The notes beneath the pieces are model-generated. The model made no database searches. It had not been told where the DNA came from and was given only the letters and a program-made list of their open reading frames with translations. 64,000 nt of DNA. Origin: Augochlora pura (lineage: Eukaryota > Arthropoda > Insecta > Hymenoptera > Halictidae). Location: positions 17,535,714 to 17,599,713 of the forward strand of contig NC_135777.1 of the NCBI RefSeq assembly GCF_028453695.1, given 5' to 3'. This document shows, piece by piece, positions 22,612 to 34,662 of the stretch. Every line of letters starts with the position of its first letter. The first letter of the stretch is position 1. The translations under genes were made by a program, and so were the position numbers.

Positions 22612-24680
22612 GACAGTCCATTTGTTACTATAAAAGTTTAGAGCGGTCGTTGTCTTACAACTCGCGACGAGCGTTAGTTAAAAACATTCGTAAAGTATCC
22701 TCGCGGCATGAAGTATTCCCAGATCCCCAAAGTTCACGTTCTCATCATCGGGGATTGCGATCACGGCTCCCATTAACGATTTTTTCCGTTCCGAGCCGAT
22801 GGCGAATCGCAGGCCAATCCCTTTTTCCCGCGAACGGATCGGCGACGCACAAGCGATCGCTCGTGCGCGCGCGGGCTCACGCTTTTATCAATCGGCAACG
22901 AAAATTTATTTGTCTATTATAGCTCAAACCGTTCGCAACGTTTCCGCTATCTGCTCGCCGATGTTCGAAACGTCCGCCAGTTATTTATTGCGACTGTGGC
23001 ATTCAGAGTGTACAGGCGTTATCTGTCTCCCGCGCGGACGTTTAAAACGATTCACGTTATCTATTACAGACGGCGGACAGGCTTAAAGCGTTTCTCTATA
23101 AAATATTCCCTTGGCGGATGAAAGTATCGGTCAGCGGTACCATGAAAAAGTCGCGTAACACGGCATAGTAGTCGAGCGCCGGGAAAAGTGATCGCCTGGA
23201 TTCGCGTCCGGGCGACGCGTTTTCCATTGTTAACTGTCTTGGGGAATGTGATTAATTAAGATATCGAACGTGGTCGAATTGTTAATAGATTAATGACACT
23301 GATAGGGTAAAATCGACTATCAAAAATATTAATACTTGCTATTATGAAAAATAATATTCACAATTCGTTTAAATGGATTAATTATTTGATGTAACAAACT
23401 CATTTTGAAAAAGATAACTTCCACACATCGAATCTCAAGATACACCCTTACGATAAGGTTATGGAATGCATAACCTTGGGGTAAAAATTATAGTCCCGAA
23501 CTACGTTATATAAAACAATAATATTAATTTTTGCAGACGTTGCGTATAGTGTTTCAACATTCACATTATTCGGCCGTGCAAGGATGGGTATTTAACGGAA
23601 CGAAAGCAGGTAAAAGCGTGATCCATTAATCATGTTTGTATGACACAAAAGTGAAACACATTGATTAATGGCTTACCATGGAGTAAACGATTCAAATCGC
23701 ATTCACCACGGAAGCTGGAAAATTTCATAAACATCCACAGTCCAATGCCGATTTGGAATAGAGGATAACTTTATCATTTTTCAGGTTTACAATCGCAAGA
23801 AAATCGTACGTGGTTTAAGAAAATCCTACAGCACGCTTAATCCTTTCGCTCGTCCATCCGTACACGCTCTCACAAATTTCTAATAATAATATATTATATT
23901 GCTTCAATCCGAGGTCGGGATGACACAAAAAAACTATTAAAAAATAAGAATTGCATTTACTGTACGATCACGTTCTAATAATTCTGTTGCACGATGTGAA
24001 GAAGATAATAAATAAAAGATATAATAAATAAATAAAAATAATAAATAAAATTACAATAATTCAAATTATAATAAATATAGATTTCTAATGGCATCCTTCT
24101 AATAGATTTATTCCATTTCTATAAATCAATACAGGATTACAATAATTAAAATTATAATAAATATAAATTTCCTCTTTCTCCCAAGAAATTGTTAACCTCG
24201 ACATAACCTCCAATTACTGAAACTATGTTCAAAAATCGTTGTTTAATGTACCCTGTGTACAAACGACAGATATCTCTTTCATACAAGCGACCACACAGAT
24301 TGAACGTGGAAACGATTTCATAGAATGCGAAGTGCCTTTTTTTCCCCTAAACAAATAAAAAGACGATTCGGATGCACGCCGGTGCAGGAGGACATTTAAT
24401 GCTCGGCAGAAGAGGCGCGTCCCAGCTTCCAGCACGAACGACGATTAGGCAGGAACGCGAGGATTTCAGAGAGGCCGGCTTGGCCTAGAAAACCAGCTCG
24501 GACCGTGCGCTACACGCGGGTCTAATTGCTAATTAGTAACTAGTAGGTAAGCACCGGCGACGGTCCGTCGAGCTCCGGCTGCTCGAAACGAGCAACCTAA
24601 ATCGTGTGCCGGGACCCCTCTCGCAGTTGAGAAATCCGCGTTTTCGGCTGGCCACCCCCTTGCGCAACCGTAGAAAGTAA
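22612..24680. other. Non-coding stretch, CpG-rich then AT-rich then CpG-rich
   Basis: CpG-rich to about 23260, AT-rich to 24330, CpG-rich to 24660. It includes an inverted repeat AAGGTTAT/ATAACCTT at 23455-23477, and a direct duplication of about 37 bp (24051-24087 and 24135-24171). A CTAATTGCTAATTAG homeodomain-like cluster lies near 24521. No gene is supported. Confidence 0.5.
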
Positions 24681-24800
24681 TTGTCAAATTTCAAACTTTT
24701 GCTCAAAGAAATTGAACAGAGATATTTTTAAATTTCAAATTTTTGAACAGAGAAATTTTTAAATTTCAAATATTTCTTCGAAAATTGAACGAAGAAATTT
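24681..24800 (+). repeat. 31-bp short tandem repeat
   Basis: TTGAACAGAGATATTTTTAA and TTGAACAGAGAAATTTTTAA start 31 bp apart (24712 and 24743), followed by TTTCAAAT in both. Weaker units flank them on each side. AT-rich and non-coding. Confidence 0.75.
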
Positions 24801-26740
24801 TTGCTCGACCAAACGCATTATCGAATATCTACGAATTTTTCGGTGTTAATAAAAAAAGTATTCATCAATGTTTAAACAATTGTTTGAGTGCTGGAGCTAG
24901 TTTCATACTATGAGATTAGTGAATATTTATGTAATTGTAAATAGCAATCTCTTATCAGTAATTTAACATCCCATAGAAAGGAATGATTAGTAATCATTAT
25001 TTTATATAATTAGTTTTCAAATTACTCATTTTCGCACATCTAAAACGGTGACCAAAGGAATAATTAAACAGAAAATAGTGCAACAAAATATATATTTCTT
25101 CCCCCGGCGATCTAAAGGAGCCAGACGTCGATGACTGGTCCCAGCCGAGTTGTAAAGTCTCCGAGAGCATAAAAGCGCTTATAACCGAGATTAAATACTA
25201 TTCTAAAAAAAAGAGGAGAATAATATAAACAAGGCCATTAAAAACTGATCAGGCGGCGAGAAGCGATCGCAACAAAACGCTTCGGGACTTAGAGACATCG
25301 TTTCGCGGGTCGCTTACAAAAAGAAAAAAAAAGGAAACCGGTCGTTTCCTCGTAGCGATTCTCTCTCGGAGGCAAAAGAACCGTGAAAAAATCGGAGCGG
25401 AGACGTCGCGTCGGTTATATCTGCGCCGATGATGGCCGGCTAACGAAGCAAAAAATATCATTCATTAAATCGTGCCCGGAGCACGCTTGTTTAATTACCG
25501 CGCGATAAGCATGCGCGAGGCGGAGGACGGTAGCGTACCCGGCAGCGGTCTTGGTCATCAGATCCGAAACCAGAAATTCCCAACCGCCTTCTCGCCGATG
25601 CGCTTCCGGTGGCGTAAATACCCGCGGAAAAATGGAGACGTCGCCTTGCGGACCGGGCCTCGAACTACCCGAGATCGTCCCCCCCGATTCGCGCGGCTCC
25701 TCTCGAGCATGGCGAGGCGAACCAAGCACCGGGGTTAACACCGTAAATTCGTTATCTCGGCTCGGGTCGCCGCGGAGCTAACGGTAATCGCGGCGAGAAT
25801 ATTTTCGTGCGCTGTGAAAATCTTTGTTGGCCGAGCCTCGAATCGAATAAGGGTCCACGCCGCGTTTGCCAGGTCTCGAGATAAATTGGTTTGTAGGTTA
25901 TGTGGTGCTGGTAATGATGCGATCGGGAATATATTATATTAACACACTTTGCACTCGGCGGCCACGGAGCGGAGCCATTTTAGATTTATCTTCGTTACCT
26001 TCGTAACGGAGCGTTCGAGTTTGAAGTGACCTCCAATTTATTTTGTAAAATTATGCGCGTTTACGCGAACGTGACTAATAATAATGGACCGCGAATTTTT
26101 TGTATTTATTATAAAAATAAATGAAAGTAGAAAATGAAGTGTAACTCTGAATTTAAATGAGTTTGTAAAGTTTAGATCTGGTGGAGATATTGATAGATAC
26201 AACAATGATCTGCTTTTCGTTGAAATGCTATTTTTACTATTTTAAATGTTAGCAGCTCGTCTTAACATTAATCGATTTCAATTAAATTTTCTATTTGCGC
26301 ATAAATGATCGAGAACTACAAAATGATTGTTTCAAATTTCCCTTACACGTAATCTTTATCATCCCCACCAATTGCAACATTTTAAAACAACTTTTTAACC
26401 TAACCGTGCCTAAAATAATAATTCCGAGTCAAATAATCATTCGAAAAATATTTCCATCGCTTGGCCCAAATATGACAAAATGTATTCCGTTTTAAAAGGC
26501 GTGCGAATACTTCTTACACTGGCCGCGTTTCATTCGACAATTTTAATGACAGAGTTTGAATGAATCGTTCCCGAAATTGTCATTAAACTGTTCGGATCCG
26601 GGCTACCGTCGCCCGCTGGAAATGGCGGATGTCGACCACGGTCACGTGCAGCTCGGATGAAAAAAGGCGGGGATGCGTAATCGACGAACGGTAGAGAAAA
26701 ATGAAAAAAGAAGCGGAGAAAAGGTCGTCGTGGGGCCCGC
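24801..26740. other. Non-coding stretch
   Basis: AT-rich to about 25100, CpG-rich to about 25900 with an A-rich tract at 25320-25335, AT-rich to 26540, then GC-rich. Overlapping frames at 25415-25781 run on both strands and are domain-free. Position 26455-26509 carries a dispersed repeat described separately. Confidence 0.5.
26455..26509 (+). repeat. Dispersed repeat fragment (partner 46372-46427)
   Basis: ATCGCTTGGCCCAA, then TTCCGTTTT and GTGCGAAT, are shared in order and spacing with 46372-46427. The surrounding sequence is also AT-rich in both places. It is probably a fragment of a larger, old interspersed repeat. Confidence 0.6.
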
Positions 26741-26779
26741 GGGGGGGGGTGGCGAGGAGGGGGTAGGGGGGCGAGGGGG
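26741..26779 (+). other. Potential G-quadruplex
   Basis: Four G-tracts of 9, 5, 6 and 5 bases (26741-26749, 26759-26763, 26766-26771 and 26775-26779) are separated by loops of 9, 2 and 3 bases. This fits the standard G4 pattern on the plus strand. It lies in a GC-rich block with C-rich pyrimidine sequence 200 bp downstream. Confidence 0.8.
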
Positions 26780-27302
26780 ACACGCGTGCTCTCACGTACT
26801 CTCACGACGAACGACGCACGCCACGTGGATTTCGTATGCCGTGTAGAGAGGACGCGCGGAGGGATTCCTCTTGGTCAGCGCCGCGGACGAGGATCAAGAA
26901 ACGGATGTTCCAGCGTCGACTTTAAATGCATCTTGCGTACAGCTGCTGCCTCTTCTCCGGCTTCTTTCTTCCCCTTTTTATCTCTGCCCCCCAGCCCCTC
27001 ACCCCCTCCCTATATTGTCCTCTCCCCGGTGCCGGACCACGGTTCCGCTGAGCGCGCCTCCCTTTTTTTGCTTTCGTTATTCGGTGAAACGCCGTCTTTC
27101 TCCCGGGGGACCCGGCAAAAACTGTAGCAACCGGCGAACCAGCGCCGGGGACCGGATCTCCGTGTTAAGGGAGTCCTGTGTAATACGCTGGAAATTCGGT
27201 GGTCATTGATACCGTTGAGACCATTCATGGAAAGGGGACAGTACGGTCCGGCACTTGACCGACGACGGTGTCCTCGATAATGGCTTTTAATTCTATTTAG
27301 GT
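26780..27302. other. GC-rich non-coding block
   Basis: GC-rich with a pyrimidine-rich stretch (CCCCAGCCCCTCACCCCCTCCC-like) at about 26986-27010. Frames of 70-113 codons exist in several phases, with no domain. The block ends at the AT-rich 21-bp array. Confidence 0.5.
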
Positions 27303-27535
27303 TGTATGATACTTAAATTGGCAAGTATGATACTTAAATTAGTAATTGTGATATATAAATATGTAATTATGATATTTAAACTTGTGATTATGATATTAAC
27401 ATTTCTAGTTATGATATTTAAATTTGTAATTCTGATATTTAAATTTGTAATTCTAATATCTAAATTTGTGATTACGATATCTAAATTTATTCTTATATTT
27501 AAGCTTGTAATCATGATATTTAAATTTATAATTTT
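27303..27535 (+). repeat. 21-bp minisatellite, about 11 copies
   Basis: TTTGTAATTCTGATATTTAAA-like units (20 of 21 bases vary little) repeat with a 21-bp period. As 21 bp is seven codons, one phase on each strand stays open: plus-strand Ile/Phe/Lys/Val heptads and minus-strand Asn/Ile/Thr heptads. The peptides are a product of the period; there is no sign of real translation. Confidence 0.9.
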
Positions 27536-28720
27536 ATTAAATACAAAACTAAGAAACAGCTATACAGAATAACTCTTTTAAAACCTTTTATTTGAAAATA
27601 AAAATAGCATTGATCCCTTTAAAATAGTAGCAATTTCAGACGACGAATTACTTCGTCATTTCTGCTCCCATATATATTTATATAACAAACGAACAAATTA
27701 AAAGTAATAACAAAAAGATTTTACTTTTAATTTCATATAACTCGAAGTTTAATCCACAGAGTAATCCACACATCCAAAAACATTCGATCAAGATCCACGA
27801 CTCTCATAGTAACAACCATCACTGATTTCTGTAAACAAATTATTATAATTCATTTTTATGGAACCGCGGAGGCTTCCGGTCCGCCGCGAGCCGAGAAGTT
27901 TTCTGCGAAACTTTTGCGCGCGGCGAATAAGCTATTTTTATGGACGGTCTTCCATAATCTTGCGGGCAGCCCCATTATACGGCCGGTGTAGAATTTCTGT
28001 GGCTTCCGGTTGATGGAAACGCAAAAATCTCGCTGAGTGTGTTGAACGGAGCCGCCCGTCGGGCTCGGCCTGTCCGCCGCGAGAACAAAAAGCGAACAAG
28101 AAAAGAAGGTAATGAACCCCGGGCGTATTATCTCCGATTGACGCGGACCGCTGTCAATTGTTGACAGTCGTTCGAAACTCGTCTCCTAGGACTCCGGAGG
28201 TCCATTTTCCAGCCAGCTTTCGCCACATTATTCATCCGTGACTTCGGAATATTCGAACATCAATCTTATTCTGGAAATCCCCGTCTCTAATCGTTGGTTT
28301 AGGAACCGGAGTTTAAACTATGAGTTATGCAATACTATCGATGTTAAGGACTTGGTCTGGTCCCTTGCTTGGTTATTTCAGCTGTCTCATTATTAATAAG
28401 GTTTTCTTACCTAACGGGCAAGGTAGCTGGACTTCGAAAAATTTGGTTCCACCGATGAAATATTACAGTCTTCGGTATTTAGAAAGTTTCTCCCGACTGA
28501 ATTACGGATCCGTGAGATCGAAATTTTTCAGTAACAATAGCGAAGAACAGAAGATAAAAATGACTAACATGTGTTGCTTCATTTATTATTTATTATATAT
28601 TATTTATTATCTTAATTAGTGTAAAATAACTTTCAGATTTCTAAGCGCGTGAATCCAAAAAGTAAAGTTTCGAGTAGATTTTACACCGACTCGCGTGAAA
28701 AGTGGTGGTTATGCAACGAT
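27536..28720. other. AT-rich, CpG-rich, mixed
   Basis: AT-rich to about 27860, CpG-rich to about 28260, then mixed. A 99-codon frame starts at 28320 with an ATG but matches nothing I recognise and ends in a TATTATT simple run. It is not called. Confidence 0.45.
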
Positions 28721-28872
28721 ATTGCATTTCAAAAAACAAAATTCGGGGAACCTAAAAATTGTGAATTCAAAAATCATGCGCCTCCAGTATATTTACATCG
28801 AAAAGAGCGGCTTCGACGGTATAGCATTTCAAAAAACGATTTTCGACGTAACCTTAAAAAATCGTGAATCCG
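28721..28872 (+). repeat. Diverged direct duplication, 100-bp offset
   Basis: GCATTTCAAAAAAC, then ACCT(T)AAAAA and GTGAAT, occur at 28721-28768 and again at 28821-28872. The copies differ by several substitutions and small indels. No coding role is evident. Confidence 0.6.
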
Positions 28873-29964
28873 GATCCCCCCCGTGAGTCGGGGGAGGAGA
28901 GAGCGGTCACGCAATCGTTATCGTCGCCGTTCGGCAACTTTCGATCCGCCTTTTAGATTCCGGCTAAAGCCGATCGGATTTCACAGAATCCCGTCTGCTT
29001 GCTCCAGATCACCTGTCCGAACGGTGAAATTCCGGTTTCACGCGTGGCAGCGTTCCGCCAGTTTCAGTGTCCTACCGCGTTCCATCGATTTCGTAAGCGT
29101 CGCGCGCACCGAGACCGAGGGAAACCGGCGTGGCCCGCCGAAAAATCAACCACCGGGCGCGATTTCTCGCGGTCGGCCGGACAGGTGGGAATAGAAAACC
29201 GGCCAGCGGGAAGCTATGGGGGTTGGCGGGGCTCGGGAGGGGCGGGGTGAACGCCTCGACGGTGCATTAAAGTCGTATTAAGGCCGTCCCGATCTAAACA
29301 CGACCGCTTATTCTCGGTGGAAACGACTCGTTTCGCGGCTAGCGCTCGGCGCGCGCGCACACGCGAATATTCCCGCGAGCGACGCGTCGGCGCGCGCGCG
29401 CATATGCGCAAGAGAAACGAGCGCGCGCGCAAGCTCGACCGATCATGCAAATTCCTAAATCGCCGGAGCAAATCTCCGGAACAAGTGTCACTCGGCGCTC
29501 GAGTGGGGAGACGCGCGTTTACGCGTATGCGTCGTTGTGCTCGCTCGCGCGCGCGCGCATTCGTCGGCCTTGAACAACTTCTTTGCTCCGTTCGTTTCTT
29601 TACCAACGATCGCCGGATCCGGACTATCCGACCGAATCGATAAGACGGATCGATACCGGATAAGGACCAATAAAAGTGCACCGCGAGTCGACGTCGCTCG
29701 CGAGAGCTTAATGAACCCATCGACGACGCCGGGACGTGCGGCGACGTCGTTTAATTACCTATTCCACCGACAGCACGGCCTTCGTTTATGCGTGTACACA
29801 GGATCGAAAACTGTCGTTCCCTTGCTGCTTATAATGCTGGATGTTATGGGGAGACCGTGGTTCTGTCGGCGGACCGCTGTCCGAGCCCGTTCAATTAGTA
29901 GTTTCGTTGATTATCCCGTGATTACACGGTTGCGGCTGATTTAAATTGGAATTAGCAGATTGAG
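28873..29964. other. Strongly CpG-rich block
   Basis: This is one of the most CpG-dense parts of the window, with CGCGCGCG runs near 29350-29430 and 29546-29558. Long frames (up to 168 codons on the minus strand) are extremely arginine-rich, as expected from CGN codons in CpG-rich non-coding DNA. No splice or promoter context is convincing. Confidence 0.55.
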
Positions 29965-29979
29965 GATTTTATGCGTTCG
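29965..29979 (+). repeat. Boundary motif copy 4 (GATTTTATGCGTTCG)
   Basis: The CpG-rich block lies to the left. AT-rich sequence begins within about 200 bp to the right, so the placement relative to the transition is looser than for the other copies. Orientation is as expected. Confidence 0.5.
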
Positions 29980-30687
29980 CGGCATGGCGAAGTGGAATGT
30001 AATGAGCAACTGAGTGGATGGGTTGTTGTAACTGCGTTACGAGCTATGGGGGTACCGGGCCCTGCTACCGGAAAGAGTTTGTGTGGTCCTTGGAGGAGGC
30101 GCATTGTTAGCGGACCTGGCCGAACGTCGTTTCAAATGGAAACGAGGAATCGTTGTTCGTAATCATGTATTTCGTTAATGTTAATGGAGCTTCTCGTAAA
30201 TAGGAATGGTGTGGATCCGTTTGAAATAATAAGGATTTCAAGTAATGAATTATTTTGTTCTCATGTTCCAAATATCGCGAAAGAGGTAATTCTCAGAATA
30301 AAACAACGTGAAGTTTCATCTGAAATAATTCTAAAATGAAACAATGTTTTACTTAAAATAATTTTACGTAAAATAATTTATTTTATTTTTATTTTATAAT
30401 AACTTTACTAGAAATAATTTACTTTAAATTTTCGTCAGTGGTTTGCAGCTCGTTTTAACCCTTGGACGAGGGACAATTGTTACAAGACGGTTAAATAACA
30501 TAACATAAATTCAGAGTAATAATTACTTGCCATTGTATAGTAATATTCATTTGAGAACAATGTTCCGTATTTTAGATTCTTCAGTTCTTGCTAAAAACAA
30601 ACGTTCAATTTAATATTTTAGAGCCTTTATCCTAACCTCAAACTTACAGAACTTATTCTTTTCAATTCTTATCGGCAAAAAGTAAAT
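29980..30687. other. CpG-rich tail to AT-rich
   Basis: Mixed sequence to about 30170, then AT-rich. Nothing is recognised apart from the repeat that starts at 30688. Confidence 0.45.
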
Positions 30688-31065
30688 TCTCTCTAATTGT
30701 CCTTTAGTTTATAGACAGAAACAGACAATTTGGAAAGAAGACTCGAACAATCGTGTCTCCTCTTCTCAAACTGTCCATTTCTGTTGACAAGCTAAAGAAC
30801 AATTGGGAAGAATTTACTATAAGTGAATGACAGAACTTTTTTATCGATAATCGGTAACTAGAAAGTCAAGGAGCAAGGTTAGAATAATAGTATCCCCTCT
30901 TCCCGAATTGTCCACTTCTGTTTACAAGCTGCAGTACAATCAAAAACAAATTTATTGTACGTGGATAACAGAGTTTTTTTTATTAATAATCAGTGACCAT
31001 AAAAACAAGCATCAAGGCTGGAGAACTAGTATATCCTCTTCCCAAACTGTCCACTTCTAAACAAA
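30688..31065 (+). repeat. Dispersed repeat C: inverted half plus tandem 137-139 bp units
   Basis: TGTCCAyTTCTGTTkACAAGCT occurs as direct units starting at 30772, 30909 and 31048 (periods 137 and 139). A reversed half-unit at 30688-30743 pairs with 30764-30820, sharing CAATTTGG/CCAAATTG-type words. A transcript through 30688-30820 could fold into a long imperfect hairpin. A second locus of the same family is at 41239. It was not recognised as a known transposon. Confidence 0.65.
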
Positions 31066-31562
31066 ATTCCTTCCAGCTCGTAAACACATATATTCCATTC
31101 GTCACAATTCGAAAGAAATCATCGTACACCATTTCGAGCAACGACTCGGAACTCTTTCGATCTCTGTATTCAAGAAACGCGTCGCTCCCGTGTCTACGGG
31201 GAACCGCGGGTAGTCACCGTGGCTGCTCCGTTCTGGCATCAGCGTTAAAATGTGCATTGCGCTTTGTAAACAGCAAGGAATGCAAAGCAAGTAGGAGGTG
31301 GCGCGCACAGACGCGGTCTCGCTCGGGTACAGCGAGAGACATCTGAGAAAATGAAGATACCGTTACGAAGCAGGCGTAATTATAGTCACGGCTAATGCGA
31401 GGACATGTTAGAACCGAGATACGCAAGCGTAAGCCAGTTGTATCACGCGAGATGCGATCGTCGGCGGGGGGACCTCGGCGGGAGCCGTTCCCGGGTGATC
31501 GGCGTTGTTCGAGCACTCGGCGTACGTAAAAATTTATATTCTCGTTTCAATTTGCCCGGTTA
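31066..31562. other. CpG-rich non-coding block
   Basis: CpG-rich, with open frames of 100-117 codons on both strands that overlap each other and carry no domain. Confidence 0.45.
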
Positions 31563-31589
31563 GGGAGGAGGGAGGAGGGGGGAGGGGGG
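31563..31589 (+). other. Potential G-quadruplex
   Basis: GGGA/GGAG-type tracts: G-runs of 3, 3, 6 and 6 bases within 27 bp. It is purely purine on the plus strand and fits the G4 pattern. Confidence 0.75.
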
Positions 31590-34414
31590 TATGTGCCGCG
31601 CGAGAATTAATTCCCATGTCACCGTGTAAAATATGAATCCAACTCGAGAGCGTTCGAGCGATTTGTCGCAATTTCGTGCCACGAACACGTAATCCGTTCG
31701 ATAGTACGACCGCTTACTCATCGTCGCGTGCATTGTGCATCCGTCCCCGTGATCCGTGCAAAATCGATTAAGGTAAACGACCTATTTACTAACCACACAA
31801 CAACGAGATCGTTTCGACATCGTCGAACGCTACTGGAATTTATTAATATTCCCCGTGCTATATTTTAACTTGTGAGAAAGTCAGATTTTATTTCCATTTT
31901 TCTCCTCTTCATATAATTACATTGTGCATAGGATAACTATTTATACCGCGTTAACGAAAATCTTATATTTTTGTACAATTTTTAATAAACTTTTGATTTA
32001 TTTCCCATTCAGAAAAAATTCATTTTTATTTCTATTATTTATAAATTCATGTTTTTAATTTATTTCTGTATTCTTTGTGTTTTTATTTCTGTTATTTTCT
32101 TTATTTGTAGTATGCGCTACATAAATAAATATAACCTATAAATAAAGCTACATTGCGATATAAACAGTGCTATAAAAATAATGTACTATATAGGATATGT
32201 TTATTAAAGTATGAAAATAATGTTGCGCACGTTTAGCAACAGATTCCGTAAATATCGTTCGACTTCCATATAATTCGAAAAGTGTGCTTTCGTGTTCGCG
32301 GGAAAAAGGTAACATTAGCACAGTTCTTTAATTGCTAACGAGGCCCGATAATACTCTAAACAAGAAATACATTAAAGAGATACGAGAATGTCGACCGCGG
32401 CTCGGGGATTGATGCCCGTTAATTACGAGCGCAGTCATTAGTCCAGTGTCAAGCCTCGATTCGGATCTATGAAGTACAATGCTAAAAGCGCGGTTTTCTT
32501 CGCGAAATTAACACATAAGGCCGTTAGGATTTTTCCCTATTTATGTAATCATTACGCTCCGAAAGTTCTCCGCGGTTATTAACTCGATTTCATAAATTCT
32601 AGCCGCGAGGCGAACGGGGTATCGAAGGTTTCCAAGTTTCTCGGTGAAAGAACGAACAAACGAGAAAACCGTGCCCGCCTCTTTTTAATTGTTCGGTCTA
32701 CTTTTTCACGGGAGAGCCTCGCGATAGAACCATAAAATCGCCGCGCTTAAATTATAACACACTTTCGTACACCCGGACGGGAACTAATTGCTGGTTAATA
32801 CGCTAAACAACGCTCGTATGTAATCGCTGCTGAGATCCGACGCCGAGGATGCAAATTTACTTTTCATACCGCGTTGCGATGATAATGGAACAAGATCAAA
32901 TCTCTTTGGCCTGAATGTTGCCGCGCATTGTTTTTCGAGGATCTTCATGCAAACCTGTCTTATAAATATGAATTTTTATTAGGCTTTTAGATAACATGAT
33001 ATTGATTCAATTGTCACAAAGCGATTTCATGTAACAAATTATTTCGTCATTTCTTTAATTCGCATTGTCCAAGTTAAAAATAATAAAAAAGAGATTTTAG
33101 CAAAGAAATAGTCTACAAAATTGGAATAAATTAAAATAACACGTGTTATTTTATTTCGTTATTAAAATAATTAATTTCAAATAATATTGAGGTTGATCTT
33201 AATAGTTTGGAGTTGGTTTATAATTTAAACAAATCGTTTTTAAGATTCTATAAAATAATAGCTTTCGTTAATTATCAAGTTCGATTTAATTATTATTTCA
33301 AGCGATTTAAAAGAATTACGAAAAAGAAAACATAACATTACAATTAATACTAAATCAGAGGCAGGATAATATCACAAATAGATCATGCTGGGTTCCGGTT
33401 ACGTTATCGACGACTTAACGAAGAAGAAACGACGATCTCCAAGTCACAATTTAATCGGCGGACCGTTAACGACTCCGTGTCGTCCGCGCCTCCAATTCAA
33501 TTTTAATGCACGTTTTCGAGCAGACTTTTTCCGTTCGGGTACACGGCCGGGTAAGTGGACACCGATTGGCACCCGTTGGATTCGCAACGTTTATCGGCGT
33601 TTCTCGTTACGCAAGCGGAAATATTCCCGGCGTCTAACGGAACGCGGGAACACGCAGCTCGCGGCGCGATGTGCACAGTACGCGCGCGCGCGCTACACAG
33701 CCAGCCAGCCAGCCCCGCGATCCTCTAAGTTCGATCCGCGACGCATTGAATAACCGAGCGCGCGGTTATGTCACGGGGATACGGGGCTCTCCCACGTGGG
33801 ATAGCAACCGCGAATATTCATCTTAATTAAACGTCTGGTTAAACGACCTTTTTACTCGGACGCGAACGCGACGGGACGCGACGTGCAGCCGGATTGCGTG
33901 ACACGCTATACTAATAGGGTTCGTCATGCCGGTCACGCGAAATAAACAGATAGATTCAATTAAAATGGGAAACGGGCCTGAATACGTCTCTGAATAACGA
34001 TCTCGCGAGGAAAGGCTCTCTCATCAGGCTCCGATTCCATCGGAATCGTATAAGGTGTCGAACTACACGGTTTCTCAACCTTCTCCCGGCGAGCTGTCAC
34101 CCTTTCTAGTCGATTGGTCCATCGTTCGGCACATTCTTCTTCATTTTTTTTTTGTTTTGATCATTTATTTATTCAGTTCTTCGTTTATTCGCACGGGAAA
34201 CACTTTAATTGAATTATAAAGAAGTAGAACCCTTTAACAGAAAGCAGGTGAATGGCGAGGTGAAAGAGAGTATGGTAGCTTGTTAAGGTTAGCAATGATA
34301 ATTATATAGTGAATGTGATAGTTCTAAACTTTAATTGTAAAAGCCTGATTCTATGCTTTTGAGTATTATTTTTTAATTAAAAGTTTCGGTTTTATAATGC
34401 GAATTGTATTGAAT
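31590..34414. other. Non-coding stretch
   Basis: CpG-rich to about 31850, AT-rich to 32270, mixed to 32920, AT-rich to 33380, CpG-rich to 34130 with a (CG)n run at 33681-33693 and an adjoining (CAGC)n stretch near 33698, then AT-rich. A 122-codon frame at 33385 is arginine-rich and domain-free. Nothing else was recognised. Confidence 0.45.
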
Positions 34415-34662
34415 ATGGTATAACATAAGATAATATAATGTATTATAGTATAGTATAGTACAATATAATATAATGGAATATAGCATAGTATAACATACGA
34501 TAATATAACGTAATATAGTATAGGATAACATAAGATGATATAATGTAATATAGCATAGCATGATAAGATAATATAATATAATACAATATAGCATAACATA
34601 ACATAATATAATGTAATATAGTATAGTATAACAGAATATAATATAATATAGTATAGTATAAC
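34415..34662 (+). repeat. (TATAR)n pentanucleotide array, 250 bp
   Basis: TATAG, TATAA, CATAG and CATAA units run for about 250 bp with single-base variants. All three reverse-strand phases stay open as Tyr/Ile/Leu/Cys repeats because the unit lacks a reverse-strand stop, so these frames are not genes. A shorter array of the same pentanucleotide, on the opposite strand, is at 50931. Confidence 0.9.

Noticed and set aside
28320..28619. 99-codon frame that begins with a plausible ATG
   Set aside because: Its end is a TATTATT simple run, there is no domain, and composition matches the non-coding surroundings.
29214..29720. 168-codon minus-strand frame
   Set aside because: Extremely arginine-rich from CGN triplets in a CpG-dense block; an overlapping plus-strand frame looks the same.
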